Positions 1 through 10,439 of a stretch of 64,000 nt of DNA are shown here, one piece after another. Numbering within the stretch: position 1 is the first letter of the stretch; each line of letters starts with the position of its first letter. The translations under genes and the position numbers were made by a program. Source of the DNA: Cardiocondyla obscurior (Eukaryota; Arthropoda; Insecta; Hymenoptera; Formicidae). The stretch spans positions 6,585,501-6,649,500 of the forward strand of contig NC_091867.1 in the NCBI RefSeq assembly GCF_019399895.1, read 5' to 3'. The notes below the pieces were generated by a model, which saw only the letters and a list, made by a program, of their open reading frames with translations, was not told the DNA's origin and ran no database searches.

Positions 1-1819
1 ATTCGAGCGAGCACCCTCGTGACGCGAGACAGTTTCCCGAAAGGGGTAGCATCCCAGGAAAGGGAGCGCGTGGGTAGATCCGAAGTGGAGTAGGTCAACT
101 CATAACCAGACCGCAATCTACGTATGTCTCCCTACGCTTCTGTATTTTCGATCACATCGGAAAGTCGCGTCCACCCATTGCGGTAAGAACGCCCAAGTTA
201 TAAGACCTCGAAGAGAGAAAGACACGGGGGAGAAAAGGTGGGGAGGGTGAGTCCGGCTTTTTTACACTCGTTCTCCGTTCGATGTTTACGTCATCGGTCT
301 AAGCGGAAGATCAAATCGCTTTATACAAAAAGCTTCATTCTCGTCCTCGTTACGTCGGTCAAGCCGCAGCGGTTGCTCTATCAAAGATTTTTGGCAATAG
401 CGTGCCACGTTTCTAAATATACCGGGCACACAAGCGGGAACGATAAGACGTGATCTAGATAAGAATCGCCACGACAACTCGCGATTTAGCGCCGAACGTG
501 GGGCTTTGACCTTTACCACGTTATAAGTGGTGGGTCGACTTTTTTATTTTTTTTTTCAGCGGCGTTTTTCCCGGAAAGAGTTAACTTCGGGTCTCGCGCG
601 GGGTGAAAACTGTGGGGTACCACTTCGGCGCTTCCACCGACTTTCAGCTGGAAATGCGTCGTGAGAAAACGGCAATCATAAAAGCTTTAGCGATTCTTAA
701 GTTTCCGTGTCTAAGCAACCCCTACGCAAGGGAAGGCGACCCTTCGTGAGTAATCGCTGCTCGTTCCGCCGGAGCGTTCACTTTACAAATCGAAGGGCAC
801 CGTGCTCCTCCCCCTTTGAAGACCGACTCTTTAAAGTCGACGAAGAGGATGGAGTGGCGGTCATCGGAATTCCATGCGCCGCGACGTGTTACCGCGACAC
901 CCTCTCGTGTCGCGCCCTACTCCCTATCGGGTCGCTCGGTGACCGATGACGCTCGGCACCGAGAGACGTTCGGATGCAAACTAAAGTCGGGCACGACTCG
1001 ACTTCCTCGGTCACGCCGTGTGGATAAATCGGGATACGGGGAAGAGGGAGGAGGCGACGGCGGCGGTGGCGGATGCAGCGCAGAGCAGCCTGATCAGGGT
1101 GGCGGCGGCAGTAGCGGCTGGCTATTGATTTCAAGGGCTTCCTTAGCCCCCCGCCTTGCCGCTGAGTGCCCGACGGCTTCAGGTCGCCCCGAAGGGCTCG
1201 TGGAGCCCGCGACCAAAAAACGCCCCCGACTCTTCTTTCGCGTGTCCGTTCGGGAAAACGTCTCAAAGCGCGAAGGGCGGTCGTCCTAGACTGGCAACGC
1301 GAAGGCTGGCGCGATAACGCGAGAACGCTCGCCTTTAATCGTTTCCGCGCGAGATCAATAATCTTCAGCCGCGAATCTACCATTTGGGCTTTCGCGAGGA
1401 GAGGAGAAAGGAGAACGGGGATATCGGAGGGACGGAGAGACCGATCGTCGAAAGGCCGCGCGGAATGGAGAATGACCTCGAAGAAATGTCTTCTCAGGGT
1501 TGTCGAATGGAATGATAACGCGCGGGTGCGGCACGCTCCGAGGAAGGGTTAAGAGATAAGGTCGCGCGAAAAAGGGGGAGAGGTGGAGGGCTGCGCCCGA
1601 CCACCCCCGTGCGGCGGACGGCCCCGCTCGCGTTACGGTACTGCGCGCGAGTCGGGGTGAGCACAGACGCGGATCGCGGGGTGAGCCGTCGCTCGCCATA
1701 CGTCGAACAGGGTGCCCCGCGTTGGGGCGTCTCCTGGCATCAGCGGGCATCGGTGTCGTGCAGTCGATCGGGGGACGAGCACCGTCTTCTGCGGGTCCCC
1801 GTGCGTGTAATCGCCGCGA
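1..1819. other. CpG-rich stretch without a recognisable gene
   Basis: The sequence is GC- and CpG-rich, especially from about 800 onward, and open frames occur on both strands simply because stops are rare in such DNA. None of the translations resembles a protein family or shows an exon-like start or splice context that I can support. It may be upstream regulatory DNA of the gene whose candidate first exon lies at 1.9-2.6 kb. Confidence 0.4.
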
Positions 1820-1925
1820 AACAGAGAGAGAGAGAGAGATCGAGAGAAAGGGGGTGAGAGATATAGAGAGAGAGTGAGAAAGAGAGAGTGAGCGCGAGAA
1901 AGGGAGAAAGCGGGAAAGAGGGAAA
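1820..1925. repeat. (GA)n-rich low-complexity tract
   Basis: About 100 bp of imperfect GA/GAGA repeats. It lies immediately upstream of the candidate 5' untranslated exon, where GAGA-type tracts are common in insect promoters. Its role here is only inferred. Confidence 0.75.
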
Positions 1926-2310
1926 GAGCGACGAAAGAGTGCGTGCGTTTTGTGCGTCCGTTCGACTCTTTTTTTTCTCCTTTTTTTTTCTGTTCCTCTC
2001 GCGAACCACCCCCGGTCTTACGCGTACGGCGCGATCGGGCGCCAGCCGCGGTATCAGCAGCAGCAGCACCAAGCACGCGAAACGGGGCGCACGCCAAGGG
2101 GCGCGACGACGATGACACTGCGACGATGTTACTCGGGGTGGTAGCGCGACCGCGGTGGTGTAATAGAGTGGTGGTCACCGTTGCGCGAGCCAGCAACAGC
2201 AGCAGTAGTAGTGCAGGCGTCGGCGTCGTCGTCGTCGGGTGTGCACGCGATCGTACGGGCGAGGAGGAGATGGTGCCCTCCCCGGATCGCAGGGAGGTGA
2301 GAAGTGACCA

Positions 2311-2349
2311 CTCGTCGTCGTCAACATCATCGTCGTCATCGTCATCGCT
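2311..2349. repeat. (CGT/CAT)n triplet repeat
   Basis: Imperfect triplet repeat of TCG/TCA units inside the candidate untranslated exon. It would encode poly-Ser on + or poly-Asp on -, but both readings look incidental. Confidence 0.7.
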
Positions 2350-2440
2350 AGTCCACGCTAAAATCGCCCGCGGTGCGGTCGCTACCGCCGCCGCCACCGT
2401 CATTGAGTTCTCCGCGTACAACGTCGTTGTAACTGCCATC

Positions 2441-2469
2441 TCCGCCGCCGCCGCCGCCGCCGCCGCCGC
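2441..2469. repeat. (GCC)n triplet repeat
   Basis: About ten consecutive CCG/GCC units. This is the purest part of the triplet-rich candidate 5' exon and is likely length-polymorphic. Confidence 0.85.
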
Positions 2470-2597
2470 AGTCATCGTCATCATCGTGGGTGCTGCCGCC
2501 AGTCCCGCCACTGCCACTACTGCCGTTTCCGACGCGAGCACGTTCGTTGTCCGCGCTGCCAACGAGGCTTCCACCGCGACGGTCTAACCTCGAGAGG

Positions 2598-5500
2598 GTG
2601 AGTGCGATCATTTCCGTTCTCTCCGCTTCCTACATTCTTCTCTGCGCCGTGTAAACCTGACCCCGTGAGTTCTACATGAAACAACAGACGAGTCCGCTTT
2701 CGTATCCTCGCCTGTTTTCGCCGATGGTGGAGAACGGTGCGAGCGCGCGTCCAGGGTACGAGGGAAAATTCGGGGACGGACCATTGAGCGCAGAAAGCGG
2801 TACGCATAACGAAGGGAGAAACGGTAAAAGACGATTAAGAGTAGCGCGAGAATATGTAGGCGGCATTTCTCCGTTCTTTCGTTTCTCGGATCTTCCTTCC
2901 TCTCTTTCTTTTTGTGTGTTTTTTTTCCGCTTTTTTTTTTTTTTCCTTCCTCTCTTCACCCTTAGCTTGCTTGCTCGCGTCACGATCGCCGTGCCCCGGC
3001 GGCGAGTCCCTCCATATAACTTTCGTCAATCGATAATACAAGACGTCCGCAACGTCGTGCGGCGGCTCGCAAGATCGGCCCAGGAGGACGATGAGATTTG
3101 TGCCTTCGTGCCTCCCGTGCGGGTAAACGTGAGCGACGAGCTCACCAGCCGTTGAAGGGAAATGCGCGAGGGTGCTCCGCTGCGACCCTACCCTTGTTCG
3201 AGCGCGTTCGAGTCGACTCGAGCGAGCGAGCCATCGAGGGTTGCGTTCGACTCGTGGACGGGTGGACGGACGGACGGACAGACGAACGAACGAACGAACG
3301 AACGGCAAACACGAACGCACCCTCAGCACCCCTTCCGCACACGACAAGGCACGTCTTACACTTTCCTTCCCTTTTCCGTTTTCTTTTTTCGCCGGAATTA
3401 GTCGAGAGCACCCTCTAATTTCGATCTTCCGATGAGTCTGCGATCGCGAACCTAGCAGTCCAAATTTTTACACCTTCTCTCCGCGCGATCAAGTCTGACG
3501 GTAAAAATAGACCAGAAAATGGATCGTGTTTGCAATCTATTTATTACGTAAAACCCGCTATCTGCTCGCAAAGTGCTCTAGAATGCGAGTGTAATTAAAA
3601 AAAAAACCGTTCTAAAACGAGTATGAACAAATATGTCCATCATTCAGGTTCAAAACGAATGCAGTCTTAACAGAGCTCTCGATTCAGCCGCGGAGATAAT
3701 ATGTTTAAGGCTCAAGTTAAAGAAAAAAAAAAAAGAAAAAAAATTGATTCTAAATTTATCTACCCTTGACATATTGGATTCGGGGGCGCACGCACCGTGC
3801 ACGAGAAAACGTCTGGCGCTCCTTCCGCGCGTGGAAAGCATTTCCGGTGGAATAAACGTCAACGATCAACGTTACCCGGATACGACGACGCATTCCGACG
3901 CTGCAGCGCCGAGTAACTCCGCCCGGCGCGGCGCGTCGCGACGCCTTGGCCCTAGACCGCGCTCCGAATTCCGCGTCCGATGGCTCGACTCGCGTTCACC
4001 TAGCTCGCGTGACTCCCTTCGATGTTGCCTAATGAGATTCGGGAGTGCACCGGGGAAAATCTCGGAGTTTCGCGGCGCACGGCGGCGGGTGCTCCCAGGT
4101 GCGAGGATTCATTTTTAACCACGCGACTCAGCAACCCGTTAGTTTCTCCCTCCCCCCGGCTAATGATCGTATCAGAGCGTTCTTATTTCATGGGCGGATC
4201 TATAGAGCGTCCTAGAATTGGCAGACAATCGATATATAGCCGCTGCTCCTGGCCGGAGTTAATTTTTCCTTGGCGCAAAATGTCGAGGGAGGTCGTCGCT
4301 TTAGGCGCGCTAAATTTCAACACGCCTCGACGGTCGGAAGGTCGCGCGCGGTGCCGAATGTTTTATTAAAATGAAGATTAAAACCGTCCGGCGTACCTGG
4401 ACTCGAATTGACAAGCGGGACGAATTCCGCGAGGGAGTCACGGCGCCGCGGCCGCCGCTGATTTCAGCGCGCGTCGTCGTAAAGCCATTATTATCCGCCG
4501 GTGAAAAACCTCGCGGAGCAATTCGTCTCGCGCGTCAATTTTTCAAGACTCTCGTGAAAATATTCGGCCGCCCTTAGGAAGGGGCGTATTCACTCTGCAA
4601 GTATCCTAGAAGATATACAGCTGCTCATACGCTCTGAAAAATGCATGGCAACTCTTTGCGCGATTATCTTTCCGCCGGGGCCTTCTGAAAATTATTAATT
4701 TAGGGCCTTTCTCTCCCCCTTCTTCTCCCCCTCCTTTCGCGAAAAGAGTTCTTTATTTTATTCGCGGTACGTGCCGCCGTCCGTTTCGCTTCGGAAAAAC
4801 CTTGTGGCCGATGCGTCAGCGGCGAATCTTCTTTGCGCATCTGCGGACACGCTTTCCCCGGGCGTATCCTCGTAACGGGGCGAAACGATAATATCTAAGG
4901 GCCATGCCGAACGAGCTAATGACGCGCGTGACGTTAATCTCGTTAGTCGTGTCGACGGCTTTTGCGGCCCAAGATGGGTCACCAGAATACTGCAACAATC
5001 CCAGGCTTTCGTTCGTTGATACGAGATTACACAGCGCTTCTATAGATGCATCTTCCCGTACGTATTAATGCATTACGTATGCATCATCGGAGCTCTCGTG
5101 CATCGAGCAGAGTAAAGACTTATCTTCGATTCGTGAGGGACAGGCGGAAGTGCGCTTTCAAGACTCGCGCTACATTCTTTTTTCATTTCTTTTTTTTTTA
5201 TTTCAAGAATTATCGCAGCGGGATTGATTAATATTTATCACGTGCGTAGAGAAAAGAGAGAAAAAAAAATGGGGAATAATGCAACGCGAATAAAGCGAAA
5301 ACGTGAGATTTGCATCGGGTCGCACAGCATCGCGTCGCGGGAACGAAAAGTTCGGGCTTTAGGGATGATCTAAGGGATGAATCGAGGGACAGGCAAGTAG
5401 GTCGCGGGCAATACGGTCGTCGGAGGCGTCTCGCACCGTGAACTTCGCGAATCCGCGGCTGAAACTTGTCGGCCGATGTCGTGGCCGAAGATGCATTGCG

Positions 5501-6860
5501 GGAATCTCCACAGCGACGAGCCGACGTGTCTCGTTCTGGGGCCGACTTCCACCACCGCCACATTCGTATACGAGGATAAATTCAATCCCCCTGCGGCATC
5601 GCGCCCTTCGAAATAATCGCGGAACATTTTCCGTCTTCGCAGTAACAAGCGGTTATTAAATTTCGTCTCGCGATTATGAATAGAAACGACGCGATACCTT
5701 TCTTTCTTTTTTCTTTTTCTTTTCTTTTCTTTTTTTTAATTTTTGTAATTTTTTTTTTTTTTTGCGAGACACTGCACCCAATGCGGAAGAATTAACACTT
5801 CTGACATTTACGAGGCACCCTCGGAATGAGGTTCATTAAGGTCATTATCGTATAAGTGGCGATCTTTAAGTTGTATAGCTATTAGGCGGAGTATGAGTAA
5901 AGGACTTTATTTTAAACGTCAGAGGACTTTTTATTTTTAAGACTGCTTCGTTATTTTCAACAGGATAAGGAAACGTTTATACTTTTGTAAGAATTGACTT
6001 TGAATATTAATTTTTACGTGTTTTCCTCGTTTACTTTTCTGATATAAAGCTGAAAAGGTTTTTCTGTTAATTTTTACGTGAAATAACGACATAATCGATG
6101 AATCGTGCTCAGTACGTTTAGGTTTCCACACGAGAATCCATAAGAACGAAGTCAATTTATGCAATAACAGCGTCTCTAGGACTGATGACTAGAGATAGGG
6201 CACATGAAAAATCAACATTACGGCGCGTACATAATGATGCACATTATACAGACCATTTTACAAAGCACGCAGCGAAATTCCTACGGTAATCAGGCAAAAC
6301 GGTTCGAGAAGAATAAAAATTCTCATCGGCAAACGCTTAATCAAATGAACTCGGGAATCATTAAAAACTAATTTGCGAATATTGCCCGATTAAAAACATT
6401 TGATGAAACAAGCCTGGAAATTTTCTACGATTAAAAAGAAAGCTCTAATTAATAGTCATTAACTAGCGGAAAAAGAAAGAAAGAAAAAAAAAAAAAGAAA
6501 TTCACGAATTATGCCGCATTGACTCAATGCAATAAAGAAGTGACAAAGATTTTGCGCGACCACGATTTATCGAACACCCAGTATTTTTCGCGTTGCGCTT
6601 TTACATTACGCTCTCGTTCCACGGCTGCGAAATATCGCGGAAAACCGCGAAAGAGGGAGAGATCCGGCAGGCTTGGCGCGCGCAAACCTTGACGGCGAAA
6701 CGACAGTGGGAGACTGTTGGATGTAAAAGGAGGACAAGCAGCTCGCGATTATTAGTCAAACGAAGATAAAAGCAAAGTGACTGCACGTAACTCGCGGTGG
6801 TAGGAGAAACCGAGACCGAGAACCTGGAACGAGAGAGACGTAGGCCGAGGGAACCGAGAG
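2598..6860. other. Long stretch, no gene seen (probable first intron)
   Basis: AT-richer sequence with poly-T/poly-A tracts (for example around 2930-2945, 3721-3740 and 5750-5763) and many short accidental frames. I see no recognisable coding exon, RNA gene or transposase. If the donor at 2598 is real, this is intron. Confidence 0.4.
3257..3304. repeat. Tetranucleotide microsatellite (GGAC)n/(GAAC)n
   Basis: Consecutive GGAC units pass into consecutive GAAC units. This is a compound tetranucleotide microsatellite. Confidence 0.9.
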
Positions 6861-6874
6861 AAATCCAAATGAAT

Positions 6875-7177
6875 TCAGTACAGCTCAGTACAGTTTCGTG
6901 TCGAGAACCGAGCTTTTCGTAGGGCCTCGGCTAGCGCTTTGATGCACCTTGATTTCCGCGCGACGCGTAGCATAGCTCGAGTACCATCGTCGGTGCACAC
7001 CTCCGCATTCCAGCCAGAAACGCGAATTGACGTGCCCGGTGCGAGCGAACACAGGCGAAAGTGTTTCTAGATCATCGTCGAAGCCGCTGTAAATGTGTCT
7101 CGTGTCAGTGAACGCGAACTGGTTTCCCGCCGGCAGATGCCGTTGGAATTTTCACGACGGACTTTTCTCACGATCAG
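6875..7177 (+). promoter_or_regulatory. Candidate alternative promoter and leader exon
   Basis: Two arthropod initiator-like TCAGTA motifs stand ten bases apart at 6875 and 6885. Downstream is a GC-richer block that ends at a donor (GATCAG followed by GTAGAT, exon end 7177). It could be an untranslated leader spliced to the acceptor at 10087 or 11794. The only ATG frame in it (from 7093) is short and unrecognised. TSS choice is inference. Confidence 0.25.
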
Positions 7178-9069
7178 GTAGATTTTTCTTGAAGCGCTCA
7201 CCTACGGAAGGTTTTCGCCGATGCAATATGGCTCGATATATTCGTAACCTACATTACTCTCGAATTAAGCCGCGGTGCTAATTGAACAGACGTCTTACGC
7301 GTTTATTTGTATTTTTAGGAGATGAATGTGATTTCGTGGTCTATTAATTTATTTCGATTTATTTTCAGGCCCCTTTATGTTTGACGAAAATTGTTTTATA
7401 CGCACGGGATAATAATAATTATCGTTTCGCAATTTGTGACTATTAATGTTGATAACGATTGGTGCTTCAAGTCGGCTCTTTATCTTAATTGAAATTTCAT
7501 GAGCGCTGACATGTGCCCGTAGTAGCGACATGATAATGGTATCACGAGGCATCTTCACTCTCGACTATTTTTACAGTTTTTGCGCTGTTATCTAAAACGA
7601 TTAAATCGTACAATTGTAATTGAGACGGAAATAACTAATTAATTACGTAAGCAAGCAGCCAGGGAAAGAAAGAGGAAGAACGCAACGAGTCTGTATTTTA
7701 CTCTGTTAACCGAGTTATGTTTATCGCTCCTCTCGGCAATCACTTTATTACTCCCGAAAGCTCTATATTTAAATGAACTTTGATCAATGAGTAAATCGAA
7801 TTTTTATCGTGGAAAAATCGTCGCGTAACAAATGCTCTTTTTTAGTGACTCAGCCGCGCTTTGTCTTCGTTTATTCACGTGCCGGGTGTCGCTAGAAACG
7901 TGAAAAAGTCAGAAAAAAAAAAAATTGATACTTTGACAGAAAACGTCGGCGTGCGCCAGTTTTATATTCCTAAGAAATTCGGTTGTCGACCGATTCGGTT
8001 ATTCACGGTTGCGTTAAAGCTTAAAGCGACCGGCGCGGTGCAATATTCATAGCGCGGGCGAGAAATGCGGTCCAGTCGAGTCGAAACGCCGGTCACATTC
8101 CGAAATTCTGACTTGACGTAACGACGAGCGAGCGAGAGATACCTGGCAATAAAGTCATATCGAAATACGCGACACGTTACGTTTACACAATTTGCTACAA
8201 CAAATTCTTCTCGAGCCGAACAAGCCCGGCAGAGCTTAGCGACGGTCTCTATAATCCGAGTCTTCTCCGGGAACTCATAATTTACGATAAGCAGGTGGAA
8301 TATAAATGATTCTGTAAAATCTACTGGCTGGAAGAACCTGGAGATTGTCGGAGCATGCCAGAGATATGCGCGCGACTGACTATACCACGGCATAAATCGA
8401 AGAGGAAATACGAAGAAATAAGCGAAATAATTATTTGATCAATGGAACGTAGAATTTTAAATACAAATCTTATCTGCGTGCGATGAGATTGTAGTTTCTG
8501 TCGTGTTTCGAGGTAGACAATTTCCCAACGATCGGGATTGCGTCACGATCTTTACGCCGCAATAACTTCTCTTGATGAGCTCGCGGATTAAAAAAAAAAA
8601 GTCTTTCTCCTAATTTTTCTTCTTCGTTTGCTTGCCGGATTGCGTGATCTACGCGTCGTCGAGAACAGATAAATTCGCAGCATCTAGAAACGATAATTTT
8701 ACGCGACTTTTAAGCAAAGAGCGTAGCTCCCTTTTTCTTTATTCGACGAAATAATTTTGCGCGAAAGTCATGAAGATATTTTTAAAGAAAGTCATCGCGC
8801 AGTCTCGCAACCTCGACGCTGACATTTCCGCAAATGTGACTTGAATGCAATCAATTAATTGATTCTGTCATTTCTAAAGACTTCAGAACAAACTATAGAA
8901 CGCTACAATAAGCTTAAACTGTCATTCCAACGGGAAATTGTCCATAGCTCCACTTTAGATAACGATTTTCATCTCACTCTGCCATCCTTGTAATAGAAAA
9001 GGCGCCGCTATTCTTTTCCATTATTGCGTTACCAAGAATAGAACGCCGGTCGCAACAATTTTTTATTAT
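7178..9069. other. No gene seen (probable intron)
   Basis: AT-rich sequence with scattered short frames and mononucleotide runs; nothing recognisable on either strand. Confidence 0.4.
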
Positions 9070-9159
9070 CCTTCTCCCAGTTTTACAACTTCATAGGTTA
9101 ATCAAATTGAACTCTGCTTTTTTTTTTTTTTTGTGTCACGCAATCCCGTTTTATAAATA
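9070..9159. repeat. Direct repeat, left copy (flanks spliced cassette A)
   Basis: About 90 bp beginning CCTTCTCCCAGTTTTACAAC and ending around a TTTATAAATA block. It recurs at 9811-9910 with few substitutions apart from the length of an internal T-run. The two copies are in the same orientation, 741 bp apart, and enclose cassette A. They could be terminal repeats of a small element or the remains of a tandem duplication. Confidence 0.85.
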
Positions 9160-9514
9160 CTAGAAAAAACCATGCGCGCGCTATTTTTTAAGAAACCCTA
9201 ATTACAAACTAAGGAAAAAAAAATCATGCGACTTACCAATCTGCACGAGCTTCAGCGGAGTTGAAGAATTCTGCCGGTGACTGTAACATAAAGAAAAATA
9301 TTAATGTAGACATGCTAGTTGGTTCATAAGTTTAACAAAAAAAAAAGTAAAAGTATTTTTTTTTTAATTTAATTTAAAAAATTGATATTCACCTAAAAGT
9401 TGCTCCGCCGATGCATGATGCCCCCCGGGCCTGCTCCTCCTCTCAGGTGGGACGTGTCGAGCCATCCTTCCACGCACTTGAAACTCGCGAACACCCCGAC
9501 CGTGATTTTATAAT

Positions 9515-9544
9515 CGCGAAAATTACTCAATAATCACTTTCGCG
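9515..9544 (-). ncRNA. Conserved hairpin 2 of cassette A
   Basis: Arms CGCGAAA and TTTTCGCG enclose a short loop, with an additional ATTA/TAAT pairing next to the loop. The equivalent place in copy B (59346-59371) also folds, with different loop and arm bases. Confidence 0.5.
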
Positions 9545-9630
9545 CGTTCCATGTTCGGCACTCGCGTTTATAAGAAAGCCGTATGTCAAAAAATTCTGCC
9601 CGAATACTTAACGAACTTCCGGAACGACCG

Positions 9631-9650
9631 ACGAACCGGCTGCGGTTCGT
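9631..9650 (-). ncRNA. Conserved hairpin 1 of cassette A
   Basis: A perfect 8-bp inverted repeat, ACGAACCG and CGGTTCGT, is separated by four bases. In copy B the third pair is A-T instead of G-C, changed on both arms. Confidence 0.6.
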
Positions 9651-9810
9651 TATAATTAATAATATCGGCAGTGACGACACTTTCGTCGACAGCAGTGGAT
9701 GCAGCTGCGTCGATCTGTAACAAAAAAATATATATATAATTTAATAAACGGTAACAATAAAATCAATTATCAGCTATTCAAGCGTCACATAATTTTTTTA
9801 CAGATAAGAT

Positions 9811-9910
9811 CCTTCTCCCAGTTTTACAACTTCATAGGTTAATCGAATTGAACTTTGCTTTTCTCTTTTTTTTTTTCTTTTCTTACGTCACGCAATCCCG
9901 CTTTATAAAT
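9811..9910. repeat. Direct repeat, right copy (flanks spliced cassette A)
   Basis: Second copy of the ~90 bp repeat at 9070-9159, same orientation, slightly longer because of its T-rich interior. It ends around CGCTTTATAAATA. Confidence 0.85.
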
Positions 9911-10087
9911 AAACGTCGCGTCAAAGAAACCGGAGTGCTGAGATACCGATAACGGTGTTATAGTGCTCGAGTTCGAGTTAATCATCGCATATCGAATTTT
10001 CGTTATCGCGTTTTAATCAGTAATACATAGTCAATGAGATATCGGGGCAGTCTTGTCGGGTACTGATTGTTCGCTCGTTTGTTACAG

Positions 10088-10439
10088 GTCCCTAGCACTG
10101 GCCGCCTTGTACCGAGCCCGACACCGGTCCAGTCGATCGAAATAAAGGGTGCCGATCTGAAGACGCAAAACACGCCGGTGTTTCGTATCCACGGTGGAAA
10201 TCTGCGCTATTTCCACCGTGCCGTTTCACACCCGCGTCTACACCCTCGTTACCCTTCTTCTCCTTTCCCTGTATTGTTTCGGCGCTTTCCTACCCGCCGG
10301 CGTAATCTCTCGATAGCCGATAGATCGGATCCACGAGGCTCTTTCTTCGTCGGGAGCGAAGCGAGGAGCAGGTGCGAGACGAAACGAGTCGTGTCGTGAT
10401 ATATCATCGCCAGGCACAATGGCTTGCGAATTCTTTAAG
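10088..10439 (+). CDS. Glut1: Glut1 short-isoform first coding exon (leader plus MACEFFK)
   Basis: The exon begins after a strong acceptor (pyrimidine-rich, ending GTTACAG at 10087) and ends at a consensus donor (TTTAAG followed by GTGAGTC). Its only coding part is ATG at 10419, encoding seven residues, MACEFFK, in phase 0. Joined to the phase-0 exon at 18712 it gives the usual short GLUT1 start, seven residues before Gly-Leu-Thr. The fly protein, as I recall it, has a similarly short leader before the same GLT motif. The rest of the exon is 5' untranslated. Because it starts at an acceptor, transcription must begin further upstream. Confidence 0.8.

Larger units (their letters stand above)
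1888..2597 (+). promoter_or_regulatory. Candidate promoter and 5' untranslated exon with strong splice donor
   Basis: A CpG-dense, trinucleotide-repeat-rich stretch ends at a consensus donor (GAGAGG followed by GTGAGTG at 2598). No ATG-initiated frame crosses this donor convincingly: the + strand frame is mostly poly-Ser and poly-Ala from triplet repeats and stops just before it. The simplest reading is a non-coding first exon. It may serve the downstream glucose transporter, because the first two coding exons of that gene (10088 and 11795) both begin at splice acceptors and so need an upstream leader exon. The exon start is arbitrary. Confidence 0.35.
9237..9714 (-). repeat. Spliced-looking repeat cassette, copy A (two exons)
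   Basis: Read on the - strand, a 322-nt block (9714 down to 9393) starts after TTACAG and ends at TTTTAG followed by GTGAAT. A 44-nt block (9280 down to 9237) then starts after TTACAG and ends before GTAAGT. The same two blocks, with all four splice-like borders in the same places, occur at 59.0-59.5 kb. Joining the blocks gives a 33-codon frame starting MARHVPPERR and ending just inside the second block. Two hairpins lie in the larger block. I do not recognise the family. It could be a non-coding RNA, a small-protein gene or a transposable element that carries introns. Confidence 0.6.

Noticed and set aside
1633..2574. 313-codon - strand frame and its 214-codon + strand partner
   Set aside because: Both are translations of GA and triplet repeats (poly-Ala, poly-Asp, Ser/Leu runs) and lack splice or start evidence.
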